A DNA stretch of 64,000 nucleotides. Source: Emiliania huxleyi CCMP1516. Its lineage: Eukaryota; Haptophyta; Isochrysidales; Noelaerhabdaceae. Location: positions 28,205 through 92,204 of the forward strand of contig NW_005199983.1 of the NCBI RefSeq assembly GCF_000372725.1, in the 5' to 3' direction. Under the pieces are notes generated by a model, which made no database searches, was not told the origin of the DNA, and saw only the letters and a list, made by a program, of their open reading frames with translations. The position numbers and the translations under genes were made by a program. Shown piece by piece: positions 20,033 through 28,729 of the stretch (within the stretch, counting starts at the first letter, position 1; each line of letters opens with the position of its first letter).

Positions 20033-21825
20033 ATGCGTCTTGCCCGCTGCGCGACCTTCCTCGCGGCCGCCCGGCCCGGGCACGCATTCGCGCTCCCGCC
20101 GTGGAGTCAGATCCGAGCGGCGGCCGGGCCGCCCGCCGACCGCCTCTTTGAGGCCCGGCAGCGCCTCTTTGGCGGCGGCGCTCCTGAGGTCATCTTCTGG
20201 CGCGACAGCGCCGGCTGGTGCCCCTTTTGCGAGATCACCTGGCTGGTGCTGGAGGAGATGGAGGTGCCGTATGAGGTGAAGACGGTGCCTCTTCGGCGGT
20301 ACATGCTCGAGGGCGAGACAAAGGACGCCGAATACACGCGTTTGGTCGGGCCAGAGGGGGTGGTGCCGGGAGTACAGTTCCGGGCCGCCTCTGGCTTTGG
20401 GCCGGCGGTGCAGTCCGTCGAGCGAATCTGCGACGAGCTGCGCCGCAGGTACCCGGAGCGCTACCCGGCGGGCAGCGACGCCGTGCGCGCGCGCGCTTGC
20501 GAGGGCGAGGCGTCCGTGTTTGGGCGGCTGCGCGTCGCCCGCCGGTCGTACGAAGCGTGCGCCGGCGCGCAGAGCTCGGCCCTCGTCGCGCTGCAGCCCC
20601 TCGCTTCGGCGCTCGCCGACCTGGACGGCATGCTCGCCGAGGGCGGCCCGTGGCTGGACGGGCCCCGCCCGAGCGTCGCAGACCTGATGCTCCTCCCCTT
20701 CCTCGAGCGCACCGAAGCGGCCGTCCCGTACTTCTTCGGCGAGGACGCGCTCGAGCGCGCAGGCGTCCCTTTCGGCCGCGCGGCGGCGTACTTGCGGCAC
20801 GCCACACGCCGTCACGCCGCCTTTGCGGCCCTCCGCTCGGACGCGACAACCCTCGCGCGAACAAACTTGCGCTACGCCGAGGCGAGACACAGCCGAGACG
20901 CACCCGAGACACAGCCGAGAGCCTCGAACAGACTTGCGCTGCGCCGAAGGCGGGCGCGACGCCGCGGTACGGAGTCCCGTCGCTGCGGGTCGACGCGGCG
21001 GCGGCGGCGGCCATCGACGGCATCACCGCCGAGGCGTGCGACGCGTGGGCGGCGGCGGCGACGGCGGAGGAGCGGCGCGAGGCGGCGGGCAGGCTGGCCG
21101 GGCAGCCGGGGCTTGTCGCCGCGTTTGCGCGGCGTTGCGCATGGCTGCCCGACTGCGCTGCCGGCGGCGGTGCTGCGGCCGAAGGGGCTGGCGGCGATGC
21201 CGTCGAGTTCGCTCTCCGCTCCGCCGCGTGGCTGCTGCTCCGCTGCCAGGGCGGCGGAACGTCTCAGGTCCGCTCGGAGGCGGAGGCGGCGGCTCGCGCG
21301 CTGCGGAGCGCGCACGGGAGCGCCGCCGCCGCGGACGCCGCCGCGGCGCTGGCTGCCCTCTCCCTCAACGTGGGCGTGCCGCGCGACATGGGAGAGGGCG
21401 CGGCGAGGGCGTTGCGCGCGCACTTGCGCATCGTGTCGGACGCTCTCTCGGCCGATCCGCTGCCGCCGAGGCCGCGCTCTGCTCGCAGCTCGCGCGCTCG
21501 CAGCGGCGGCGCGGCGTGCCAGCTCAGCTCCGGCCTCACGTACTCGGACGGCGCCGGCCAGCGCCTGGTCAGCGTGCAGAAGCCGCTCGGGCTCGTGATC
21601 GAGCCGGTCGGCGAGGAGGGGGCGCGCGACCAAGGGGTCTGCGTCGCGGAGGTTGGCGAAGGCTCGAACGCCGAGCGGGCGGGCGTGCGTCCGGGCGACG
21701 TGCTTCTCGCCGTCAACAACGTGGACCTCGCCTCGGCGTCGCTCGAGCGAGTTCTGGGCGCGATATCCGCCGTCCCCGGGAGGGCCGTCAACCTCCGCTT
21801 CCAGACTACTCCGCGTGAGTCGTGA
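20033..21825 (+). CDS. Glutathione S-transferase-like domain fused to a PDZ domain, plastid-type leader
   Basis: 566 residues from exons 20033-20854 and 20950-21825 (intron 95 nt, GC-AG, phase 0). The N-terminus MRLARCATFLAAARPGHAFALPP has a signal-like core followed by AFALPP, resembling the Phe-containing cleavage motif of complex red plastids. The GST N-domain has a thioredoxin-fold CPFC site (DSAGWCPFCEITWLVLEEM), the cis-Pro region (GVVPGVQF) and an all-helical C-domain (ADLDGMLAEGGPWLDGPRPS). After the intron comes an Ala-rich helical region, and at about residues 480-560 a PDZ domain (PLGLVIEPVGEEG ... AGVRPGDVLLAVNNVDL). Likely a glutathione-dependent reductase/transferase tethered by the PDZ. 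Substrate not predictable. Confidence 0.75.
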
Positions 21826-21871
21826 CACGGTGGAGCTGCTCTCCATTCATTTTCCTATTATCATGTGTTGT

Positions 21872-22625
21872 GGCTAGTTCCATTTCACTGTGGCACAGCT
21901 CGCGTTACAAAACCTTGATTTGACCACATTTGCGCAAAAAGGTACATCTCGGTGCCTTCCAGAGGCAGCTGCGACCCCGCAGAGCGGACGGGGGCACACA
22001 GCAGGTGGCGCGGAGTGCCCCCGGCCACTCGGCGGGGTCGCAGCTGCCTCTGCGCGTCCTGGGGATGTACCTTTGTCGCGCGCCGGAGACGACTCGACGC
22101 CGCTGAGATCGGAGATCAAGCTCTGACAGGTCGCACGTCGCTCCTTTGACGCCGACGTGACTCACCCGTGCAGATCACATCAGGACACGGTCTCGACGCG
22201 CTCGGTACGACGCCTGCGACCCGTCTCGGGTCAGGTGGCACGACGCTCATCGCGCCTACCAGCGCTGCCGTGCAGGTTGCCACGACGAGGTCGAGCACGC
22301 TTCTATACGCTCGCCGAGCCTTCCTTTCCATCCCATTTTGCAGCCTGGGAACGGTGGCGGTCAGAGGCAAAGCATACGAGGGGTGGTGGAACCACATGTC
22401 ACGGCTACTGCCGGCTCGACCCCACGATAGCCTCCGGAGGCTGACTTTGAGGCACAATCATCGGACGACGTCGGCGAGTTGAGTCGCGCTCGCGGTAGCC
22501 AGATGACCTCTCATACTAGTATCATCGGCCATGGCCGCAGGAAGCGCGGGGGAGGGCGCTGGGAGCAACACGGAGCTCCGTTGGACGTTTTCAAGATTAG
22601 CGTGTCAGAGTGAATGGAACTAGCC
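21872..22625. mobile_element. TIR element (~750 bp) containing a long hairpin
   Basis: The left end GGCTAGTTCCATTTCACT (21872) and the right end (reverse complement GGCTAGTTCCATTCACT, ending 22625) form terminal inverted repeats of about 24 bp with small mismatches. Flanks TGTTGT and TGTGGT may be a diverged target duplication. Near the left end, 21938-22077 is a second inverted repeat with arms of about 60 bp (GCAGCTGCGACCCCGC / GCGGGGTCGCAGCTGC). No transposase ORF is seen. The rest of 21826-22876 carries no recognisable gene. Confidence 0.6.
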
Positions 22626-22876
22626 TGTGGTGGAGGAATGTGACAGATGACACAGAATCAGATACGGCTTTAGGCCATTAAAGAGTTTACGTACAGTGAC
22701 TCCATAGAGAGTGTCGGCTGTCGCGCAGTCTTATACGCACACAGGACGGCACAGCAAAAAGCGTGCCGCCCAGACGCATAGTCCATAGAGACGATATAGG
22801 ACCATAGTGAGGTTTCGTGGGACACCGCAGCCTCCGCAGGTCCCACAAGACACAACCGACTCTCGTCTCCCGCGTT

Positions 22877-23833
22877 TCACTCTGCCGCACCATCCTGTCC
22901 CACGGCGGGGCAGGCCTGGTGCTCCTCCTCCCAGGCATCCAGCGCGTCGAAGCCCACCAGGGCCTTGAGCTCGCCAAAGTCGCATAGCACACCGGTCGAG
23001 GGGTGGCCTCCGCTCGCCATCGCCTCGAGCGCGCGCGTCATGGCCGAGACGGCGGCGCTGAGGACAGTCAGCCCGAAGAGGGAGAGGCGGCAGCCGAGGG
23101 CGGCGGCCTCTGTCTGCGAGATGAGGGTGACGCCCGGCCTCTCGACCTGTGCCAGCATCGTGTGCACCGTCGGGCCGAGCGAGACGCACAGCCGCCGCAG
23201 CTCGTCCGGCGCGAGGCCCTCTGCGTAGACGACGTCAGCGCCGAGCGCCGCGAACGCGCGGCACCTCCACAAGACCTCGTCCAGGTCCTCCTCTGCGCGA
23301 CGGCAGTCTGTCCGCGCGACGAGGACGAGGTCGAGCCCTGAGCGGCGCCTCATCTCGTCTCTGGCGGCGATCGCGCACCGCACGCGGGCGACGGCCTCCT
23401 CGCGCGGCACGACCGCCACGCCGCCCGAGTACGCGCAGCGCTTCGGGTAGACCTGGTCCTCGATGGAGACGCCTGCGAACCCGGCCTTTGCGTAGCCCTC
23501 GATGGTGCGGCGCACGTTGCCGCTGCCGCCGAAGCCGGTGTCGCCATCGCCAATGACGAGAAGCCGCCGCGTGTCAATCGCCGCACAGATGTTCTGTCCG
23601 ACGGAAAGCTGCTCGCCGTACGAGATGAGCCCGGCGTCGGGCAGGGCCAGGCCGCTCGCGGAGACGGCAAAGCCAGACATGAAGGCAACCCTGAAGCCGG
23701 CCCGCTCAATCAGCCGCGCAGAGAGCGCGTCGTGGCAGGCCGGCATGACCTCGCAGCGCGAGGCCTCGCGTGCGTCGTCGAGAAGAGTGCGCAGCCTGGC
23801 GGCCGGCGTCGGATGTGGGTGGCCCTGGTCCAT
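22877..23833 (-). CDS. PEP mutase/isocitrate lyase superfamily enzyme
   Basis: Single-exon 318-residue TIM-barrel enzyme of the phosphoenolpyruvate mutase/methylisocitrate lyase/oxaloacetate hydrolase group. It starts at ATG 23833 (MDQGHPHPTPAARLRTLL). Motifs: VMPACHDALSARL, MSGFAVSASGLALPD, the metal-binding Asp cluster VIGDGDTGFGG, SIEDQVYPKRCAYSGG (position of the catalytic Cys loop, KRC), and VLVARTDCRR. The loop lacks the KKCGH form of true isocitrate lyases, and the length fits the short subfamily. The exact reaction (C-C or C-P bond) cannot be told. An open frame continues upstream to 24121 into an inserted repeat; I consider that part non-coding. Confidence 0.8.
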   Translation of the reverse strand: MDQGHPHPTPAARLRTLLDDAREASRCEVMPACHDALSARLIERAGFRVAFMSGFAVSASGLALPDAGLISYGEQLSVGQNICAAIDTRRLLVIGDGDTGFGGSGNVRRTIEGYAKAGFAGVSIEDQVYPKRCAYSGGVAVVPREEAVARVRCAIAARDEMRRRSGLDLVLVARTDCRRAEEDLDEVLWRCRAFAALGADVVYAEGLAPDELRRLCVSLGPTVHTMLAQVERPGVTLISQTEAAALGCRLSLFGLTVLSAAVSAMTRALEAMASGGHPSTGVLCDFGELKALVGFDALDAWEEEHQACPAVGQDGAAE

Positions 23834-23950
23834 GAGGATGGGCGTGTGTGTGTGTGTGTGTGCGGCGTGTTCTCGAGGTTCTCGAGGTGGATATCCGTTG
23901 GTCGCGAATGCCACGCCGAGGCGGGGCGGCGGGTAACAGTCGAACATCGA

Positions 23951-24195
23951 GCACGTGCCCGAGAGCGAGGGGTCCGGGGGGGAGCACAAACATAGGACGC
24001 CCAGCCTTGCCCTCGTGCCGCCGAGTGCATATCCTATGCGAGAGAGATCCCCTGTGCCCTGTGCCCAGCCCTCTCCGCGCGGCGATGCGCCCTCCCCCCT
24101 CGCTTTTGCAAAATCCTGCAAAGGTTGGGGACGGTGTCTATCCTCGACCCAGCCCTAGCTTGGGATGTCCGTTGTATTTATTTATTTTTAATGTC
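23951..24195 (+). mobile_element. Element A, (ATTT)n-tailed retro-element copy
   Basis: Begins GTGCCCGAGAGCGAGGGG and ends with GATGTCCGTTGTATTTATTT. An inverted, nearly identical copy is at 30276-30508, and a 3' remnant at 40745-40770. The short length and the tail of simple repeats suggest a SINE-like element or the 5' part of the adjoining LINE family. It lies within about 120 bp of the PEP-mutase-like start codon. Confidence 0.75.
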
Positions 24196-24345
24196 GTGCA
24201 GAGGCAGACGACCAAGGGTTAGGGTGGGCGACGGCTAGCACCACACTCCTCTCCTTAAAATCCTAAATCCCTGCGGTGGTGGCGGCGTGCCGTCCTCCCA
24301 TCTTTCCCTTTTGTTGTCCGTGTTTTCTTTCTTTCTTCCGTGTCG
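24196..24345 (+). mobile_element. LINE-like 3' end, TTTC tail
   Basis: Carries the conserved 3' module (GGGTGGGCGACGGCTAGC ... GGCGGCGTGCCGTCCTCCCA ... TTTTCTTTCTTTC) shared with 28730-28850, 40464-40624 and 53319-53501. It is joined directly to element A, so this copy lacks the ORF region present at 28811-30277. Confidence 0.75.
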
Positions 24346-25185
24346 GGAAAAAGAATTTTAGAACAAAACTCCCTCGCACGACACTGGGCACGGGACTGCG
24401 CAAAAGGAGTCCCCGTGCCAAAGAAGCCCCTGAGTGACTCTCGGTATGAGACACTGCGGACTATACTCTATCGGCCCTGAGGGCCGGGTAGGAGGGGTCT
24501 AGGTTACCTCTACCTCTGAGGGCCTGCGGCCCTCTTACCTTTACCTCTGGGCAGCCGTGGGCCCTTTACCTCTACCTCTGAGCGACGTAGGACCATGATT
24601 TACCTTTTGCGTGATCTCTCGTGTCTCGAGAGTGATAACTGATATCTCTCGAGTGATCTCGATAATATGTGATCTCGATGCAGCTATCTCCACCCGCGAG
24701 AGCCATAGACTCTCCAGTGCATGTCATCCAGTCCATGCCCCGTCGAGAGGGACACTCTCCTCTCTATCCATGTGAGTGACTCGACTACGTCGAGGGGGGG
24801 ACGTCTGAACCACACGTGTCCCTCCATTCACACTCTCCCAGTCCTTCCTGGTTTAGTGCCCGTCTTCTCCGCCCGTCGTGCTGAGTTGGTCGCACCTTCG
24901 TGCTTCTTCGTCCTTCAGACGTTTCACCTAGAGCAAGCAGGGCGGAACGCCCCTTGGTCCACCCGCCACCCGGGTGGGGCTTGCACGGTCCGAACCGCAT
25001 ACCGAAGAGCGTCTCTCCTGCGGATGCCCGGCTCCCTGTGAATAATCCAGATTCCACAAATTACACCCTCATTCGCTCTTGTGAGCCGGCCGCTCGTCTC
25101 GCTGCGCCCACGCCCCGCCCGCACACCGCGCCTCACCCCCCCGCCGCACCTGACGCTCCGCCCCGCCCCTCGACGCAGAACAATC
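24346..25185. other. Intergenic, low-complexity tracts
   Basis: Contains repeats of TACCTCTACCTCTGAG (24505-24585) and overlapping GTGATCTCGA palindromic motifs (24610-24690), followed by the presumed promoter and 5' UTR of the antenna gene. No supportable gene is present. Confidence 0.5.
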
Positions 25186-26027
25186 ATGATCTCCACTGTC
25201 GCCCTCGCTGTCCTCGACTCGGCCCAGGCCTTCTCCGCGCCCGCCATGCGCGCGCCGGCCCGCTCGTCCGCCGTCACCATGTTCTCTGAGGGCGACATCG
25301 GCGTCCTCCCGCCGCTCGGCGTGTACGACCCGCTCGGCCTCATCGAGACGCGCGACATGCGCCGCTACGAGGCGCGCCCCGCCCCTCGCTCTGCGCCGCC
25401 GCCGCGCGCGCAGAGCGTCGGCTCGCGCGCGCTGCGCCTCCACCGTCGCCCGCGCGCGTCGCCGCCCCCGCCCGGCCCGCAGCCCGCGTCCCGCCCGCCG
25501 CCTCCGCCGCCTCACGACCTCACGCCGCCCGCCCCGCTGCCCCGCAGATCATGGAGGTCAAGCACGGCCGCGCCGCCATGCTCGGCTTCCTCCACGTCAT
25601 CGCGCTCAAGGCGGGCGTCGTCCTCCCGGGCGCGCTCACCCTGTCGGGCACCAAGTTCTCCGACATCCCGACCAGCTGCTTCGGCTCGCTCGAGGCGGTC
25701 CCCACCTTCGGCTGGCTGCAGATCATGCTCTTCTGCCTCTTCCAGGAGACGGGCTACGGCCTCGGCCTGGCCAAGGGCCAGACCGGCGGCTACGCCTCCA
25801 ACCCGGACAACAACGAGGACGACGGCGAGGTGGGCGACATCGCGGGCATCCCGTGGGTGCGGTACGACGACCCCGAGACCAAGACCTTCAAGCTGAACGC
25901 CGAGCGCCAGAACGGCCGCGCCGCGATGCTCGGCATCACCGGCTGCCTCGTGCACGAGATCCTTGGCGTCGACGCGCTCTACCCGACCGGCGGCCTGGGC
26001 GGCGCCGCGCCCCCGGCCATCTTCTAG
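25186..26027 (+). CDS. Fucoxanthin-chlorophyll a/c light-harvesting protein
   Basis: 221 residues from exons 25186-25371 and 25548-26027; the intron is GC-AG (176 nt) and the phase is 0. The bipartite leader MISTVALAVLDSAQAFSAP has the AQA|FSAP cleavage motif for complex red plastids. The mature part begins FSEGDIGVLPPLGVYDPLGL, then the first chlorophyll-binding helix (MEVKHGRAAMLGF with the Glu...Arg ligand pair), a middle helix (TFGWLQIMLFCLFQETGYG) and the third helix (NAERQNGRAAMLGITGCL, second Glu/Arg pair). It acts in the thylakoid membrane antenna. The 62-residue first exon, ending just before the first helix, is well supported. Confidence 0.93.
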
Positions 26028-26679
26028 GCTGGCTCGTTGCCTGCCCCGACCCCTCGCGCGCACCACGATGATGCGAGTGCGCGCCGGAGCCCGTGAAGAC
26101 CTGGGTGCTCTGCGCAGTCTTGTGTGTGGGGGCGGAGCTTGTCTTGTATTTGGGGAAAAAGTCGAGAGACAAACTGCGCCTCTCCCTCACACTCTCATCG
26201 CGTGGCCCGTGGGGTCTGGCTGGCGTGGCTGCTGCGGTGCTGGCCTGCCAGCTGCTGGTGGTGGTGCTGCTCTGGCCGTGCGCCGCCCGTGGGCGGGGGG
26301 GCCCGGGGGGCCGGGGGCGCCGGCGCCCCACCAAGCGCGCGCGCCACCGAGCGGTCGCACGACCTCCACGTGCGTGTGGGATGTTGTGGCACCGCGCTGT
26401 CGGTTGAGCCGCCTTACAGGGCGCGCTGCGGCTGCTGCTCAGCTCAGACCTTAACAGTAGATCGAAAGTACACAGGACCTAGACCTAAAGACCTGGACTG
26501 AGCTGATCCCGGCGGGCCCCAGAGCGTCCGCGGGTTGTGACGGTCCGCGCGTGAGCTCTCTCTTTCTGAGAGACTTTGGCCTCGGATCTCCCGTGCGGCG
26601 CCCTGCGCCGGCGAGACCTCGCACCTCGGCGCGGCACCCGGCACGCCCCCGCTCCCCCTGACGATCCACGACTCCTCAC
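26028..26679. other. 3' flank, no gene seen
   Basis: Downstream of the antenna gene and of the methyltransferase (convergent). Contains a G/C-rich run around 26290-26340. Both strands are open in places but without domains. Confidence 0.4.
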
Positions 26680-27960
26680 TCACCTCACGAGTCTCGCGCG
26701 GTAGACCATGTGCTCGCTCTCCTCCTCGTCGAACGCCTCGCCCTCGAAGCCGCCGCAGAGCCGCTCCACCTCGAAGCCGGCGGCAGCCAGCAGCGCGCTC
26801 AGCTGCTCGGGCAGCGCGTAGTGGTGCTCGTTCACCTGCGGCCGAGGCGCGGCGTGCCTGGGCGTCACGCTGGCGAGGCTGGCCGCACTGTGTCTGGCGA
26901 CTGCGCTCTGCCCCCCCCCCGAGAGGAAAGCCCCGAAGCGAGCCTCCCTCCCTCTCCCCTCCCCTTGCTCGGTCGCGGGCGGGACGCGCCTGGGTCGCGC
27001 GCTCGCCCGAGGCCGCCACGAAGTCGTACCTGCAGCGGACCCTTCCCTGAACCTTCTCTGAACCTTCCTTAGGTGTACCTGCAGCGAAGTCGTACCTGCA
27101 GCGGATCCGCCGCGCGTGCGGCTCCACCTCCGCGTCCCGCTCGTACACCTAAGGAAGGTTCAGAGAAGGTTCAGGGAAGGGTCCCAGTGCGGCTCCACCT
27201 CCGCGTCCCGCTCGTACACCGTCCACTCGCGGCCCGCCTGCAGCGACATGTCACAGACGCCTCAAGGACATGTCCGAGACACGGCTCTGCCCCCGACCAC
27301 TCGCGGCCCGCCGCATCGACCGCCATCACCAGCGCCTCCTCCTCCCCCTCCTCCTCCCCCTCGCCGCCGCCGTCCCGCTCGTCGGCGAGCGCGTCGTCGT
27401 GCCTTCACAGGGAGCAAACTCGAGGCGTCCGAGAAGGGTCAGGCAAGGCAGCCGTACAAGCGCGTCTTTGCGCCAGTCGCGCGCGTTGTAGACGTCGAAA
27501 AGCAGCGCGCCGCCTGCCCTCAGCGGCGCGGTGTGAATGCACAGCCCGCCACCAACGCAGGCGGGGGCGCCAGGCGCAGCTCGCCCGGCCGCAGCGCCCC
27601 GGCGCATCGCTCGAGCAGCTCCGCGTGCCTGCGGGAAGGCTCCGAGAAGGCTCCGAGAAGGTTCCGAGAAGGTTCCGAGACGGTGGCGCGAGCAGCTCTC
27701 GGCGTGCCGCGGCGTGCAGAAGAGAGTATTCGCCGTCAGCAGCACCGCATCGAAGGCCTCCCCGCCGCCGGAGCCCTCCCCGCCGCCCCCTCCCCCTCCC
27801 GCAGCACCGGGAGAGAGCATGTCGCACGTCAGGACGCGAGCGCCGGCGTGCTCGCTCAGCCGCTCGCGCGCGGCAGCAGCGAGCTCGTCGTCGAGCTCCA
27901 CGCCGGTGTAGTGTGGCTGGCTCTGTGCGGGCAGGCCGACGGGGTGAGGGGAGGGGGCGG

Positions 27961-28030
<70 letters not shown>

Positions 28031-28041
28031 AGGGAGAGGGA

Positions 28042-28096
<55 letters not shown>

Positions 28097-28491
28097 AGGG
28101 AGAGGGAGAGGGAGAGGGAGAGGGAGAGGGAGAGGGAGAGGGAGTGGGAGTGGGAGAGGGAGAGGGAGAGGGAGAGGAGGGAGGTGGGAGAGACGGAGAG
28201 AGAGAGCACCTCGGGCGAGGCGAGGAGCGCCGCGCCGATGCGGCCATCGCCAGCGCCGAGCTCAAGGACGCGCGCCGCGCCGGCGCACTCCCTGCGGTAG
28301 AAGTCGGTGTCCCCGGGGAAACCGTTGAGGTGCAGGAGTGAGTACAGCGCCGCCCTCGACGGCAGGGAGGCTGCAGTGCTGCTGCAAAGGCGAGGCTGGC
28401 TGCGGGCAGCTCGGTCAGCGACGGTGGCCGGGCCGAAGAAGCCGGAGGCACAGGTGAGCGCCGTCGCCGTCAAGACGAGACTACTGCGCAT
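26680..28491 (-). CDS. SAM-dependent methyltransferase (class I), plastid-type leader
   Basis: Start ATG 28491, MRSSLVLTATALTCASGFFG, a signal-like core followed by ASGF, resembling the plastid cleavage motif. Exon 1 runs to 28210 and contains motif I (RVLELGAGDGRIGAALL). After the GA-rich intron 27923-28209, exon 2 (from 27922) continues SQPHYTGVELDDELAAAARE (the acidic end of strand 2) and DAVLLTANTLFCTP. Further exons encode RHAELLERCAGALRPGE, GGALLFDVYNARDWR, an acidic stretch, VYERDAEVEPH with IRCRYDF, and finally VNEHHYALPEQLSALLAAAG to YRARLVR, stop 26680. The fold is a Rossmann methyltransferase; the substrate is unknown. Several introns duplicate flanking exon sequence, including a 33-bp exact repeat of the VYERDAEVEPH codons. 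Confidence 0.7.
27036..27184. repeat. Perfect ~41-bp inverted repeat spanning two introns
   Basis: 27038-27078 (ACCCTTCCCTGAACCTTCTC...) and 27143-27183 (...GAGAAGGTTCAGGGAAGGGT) are inverted copies. Each arm lies in one of two consecutive predicted introns of the methyltransferase gene, and each intron is also flanked by direct repeats of exon sequence. Confidence 0.8.
27964..28190. repeat. (GA)n / GAGAGG tract
   Basis: More than 200 bp of GA repeats with regular GGGAGA interruptions, inside the first intron of the minus-strand methyltransferase, where the pyrimidine strand is transcribed. Confidence 0.97.
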
Positions 28492-28729
28492 CTTGGAGGG
28501 TGCGCCGGCGGCGCTGGCTCCTGCACTCTGCGGAGAGGGGCCTCCAGAAGAAGAAAACCGCGGTTTTCCCACTCCCACGTAAACGCACAACCCCAGGCCC
28601 GAAATCGCACTCCCCTTCACGTATCTCCCACCGACGCTGTCGTGACTCACACTCACTCACTCACTCACTCGGATCGCTTGTCATGTGAGAACGTGAATTG
28701 CATGTGTCTGACTGTCCAAAAGAAAGTAA

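Noticed and set aside
23834-24121. N-terminal extension of the PEP-mutase-like protein to 24121
   Set aside because: It lies largely in the inserted element A and adds sequence unlike the family; ATG 23833 gives the normal start.
27960-28300. EREREREG and SLSLSP ORFs
   Set aside because: (GA)n tract within a methyltransferase intron.
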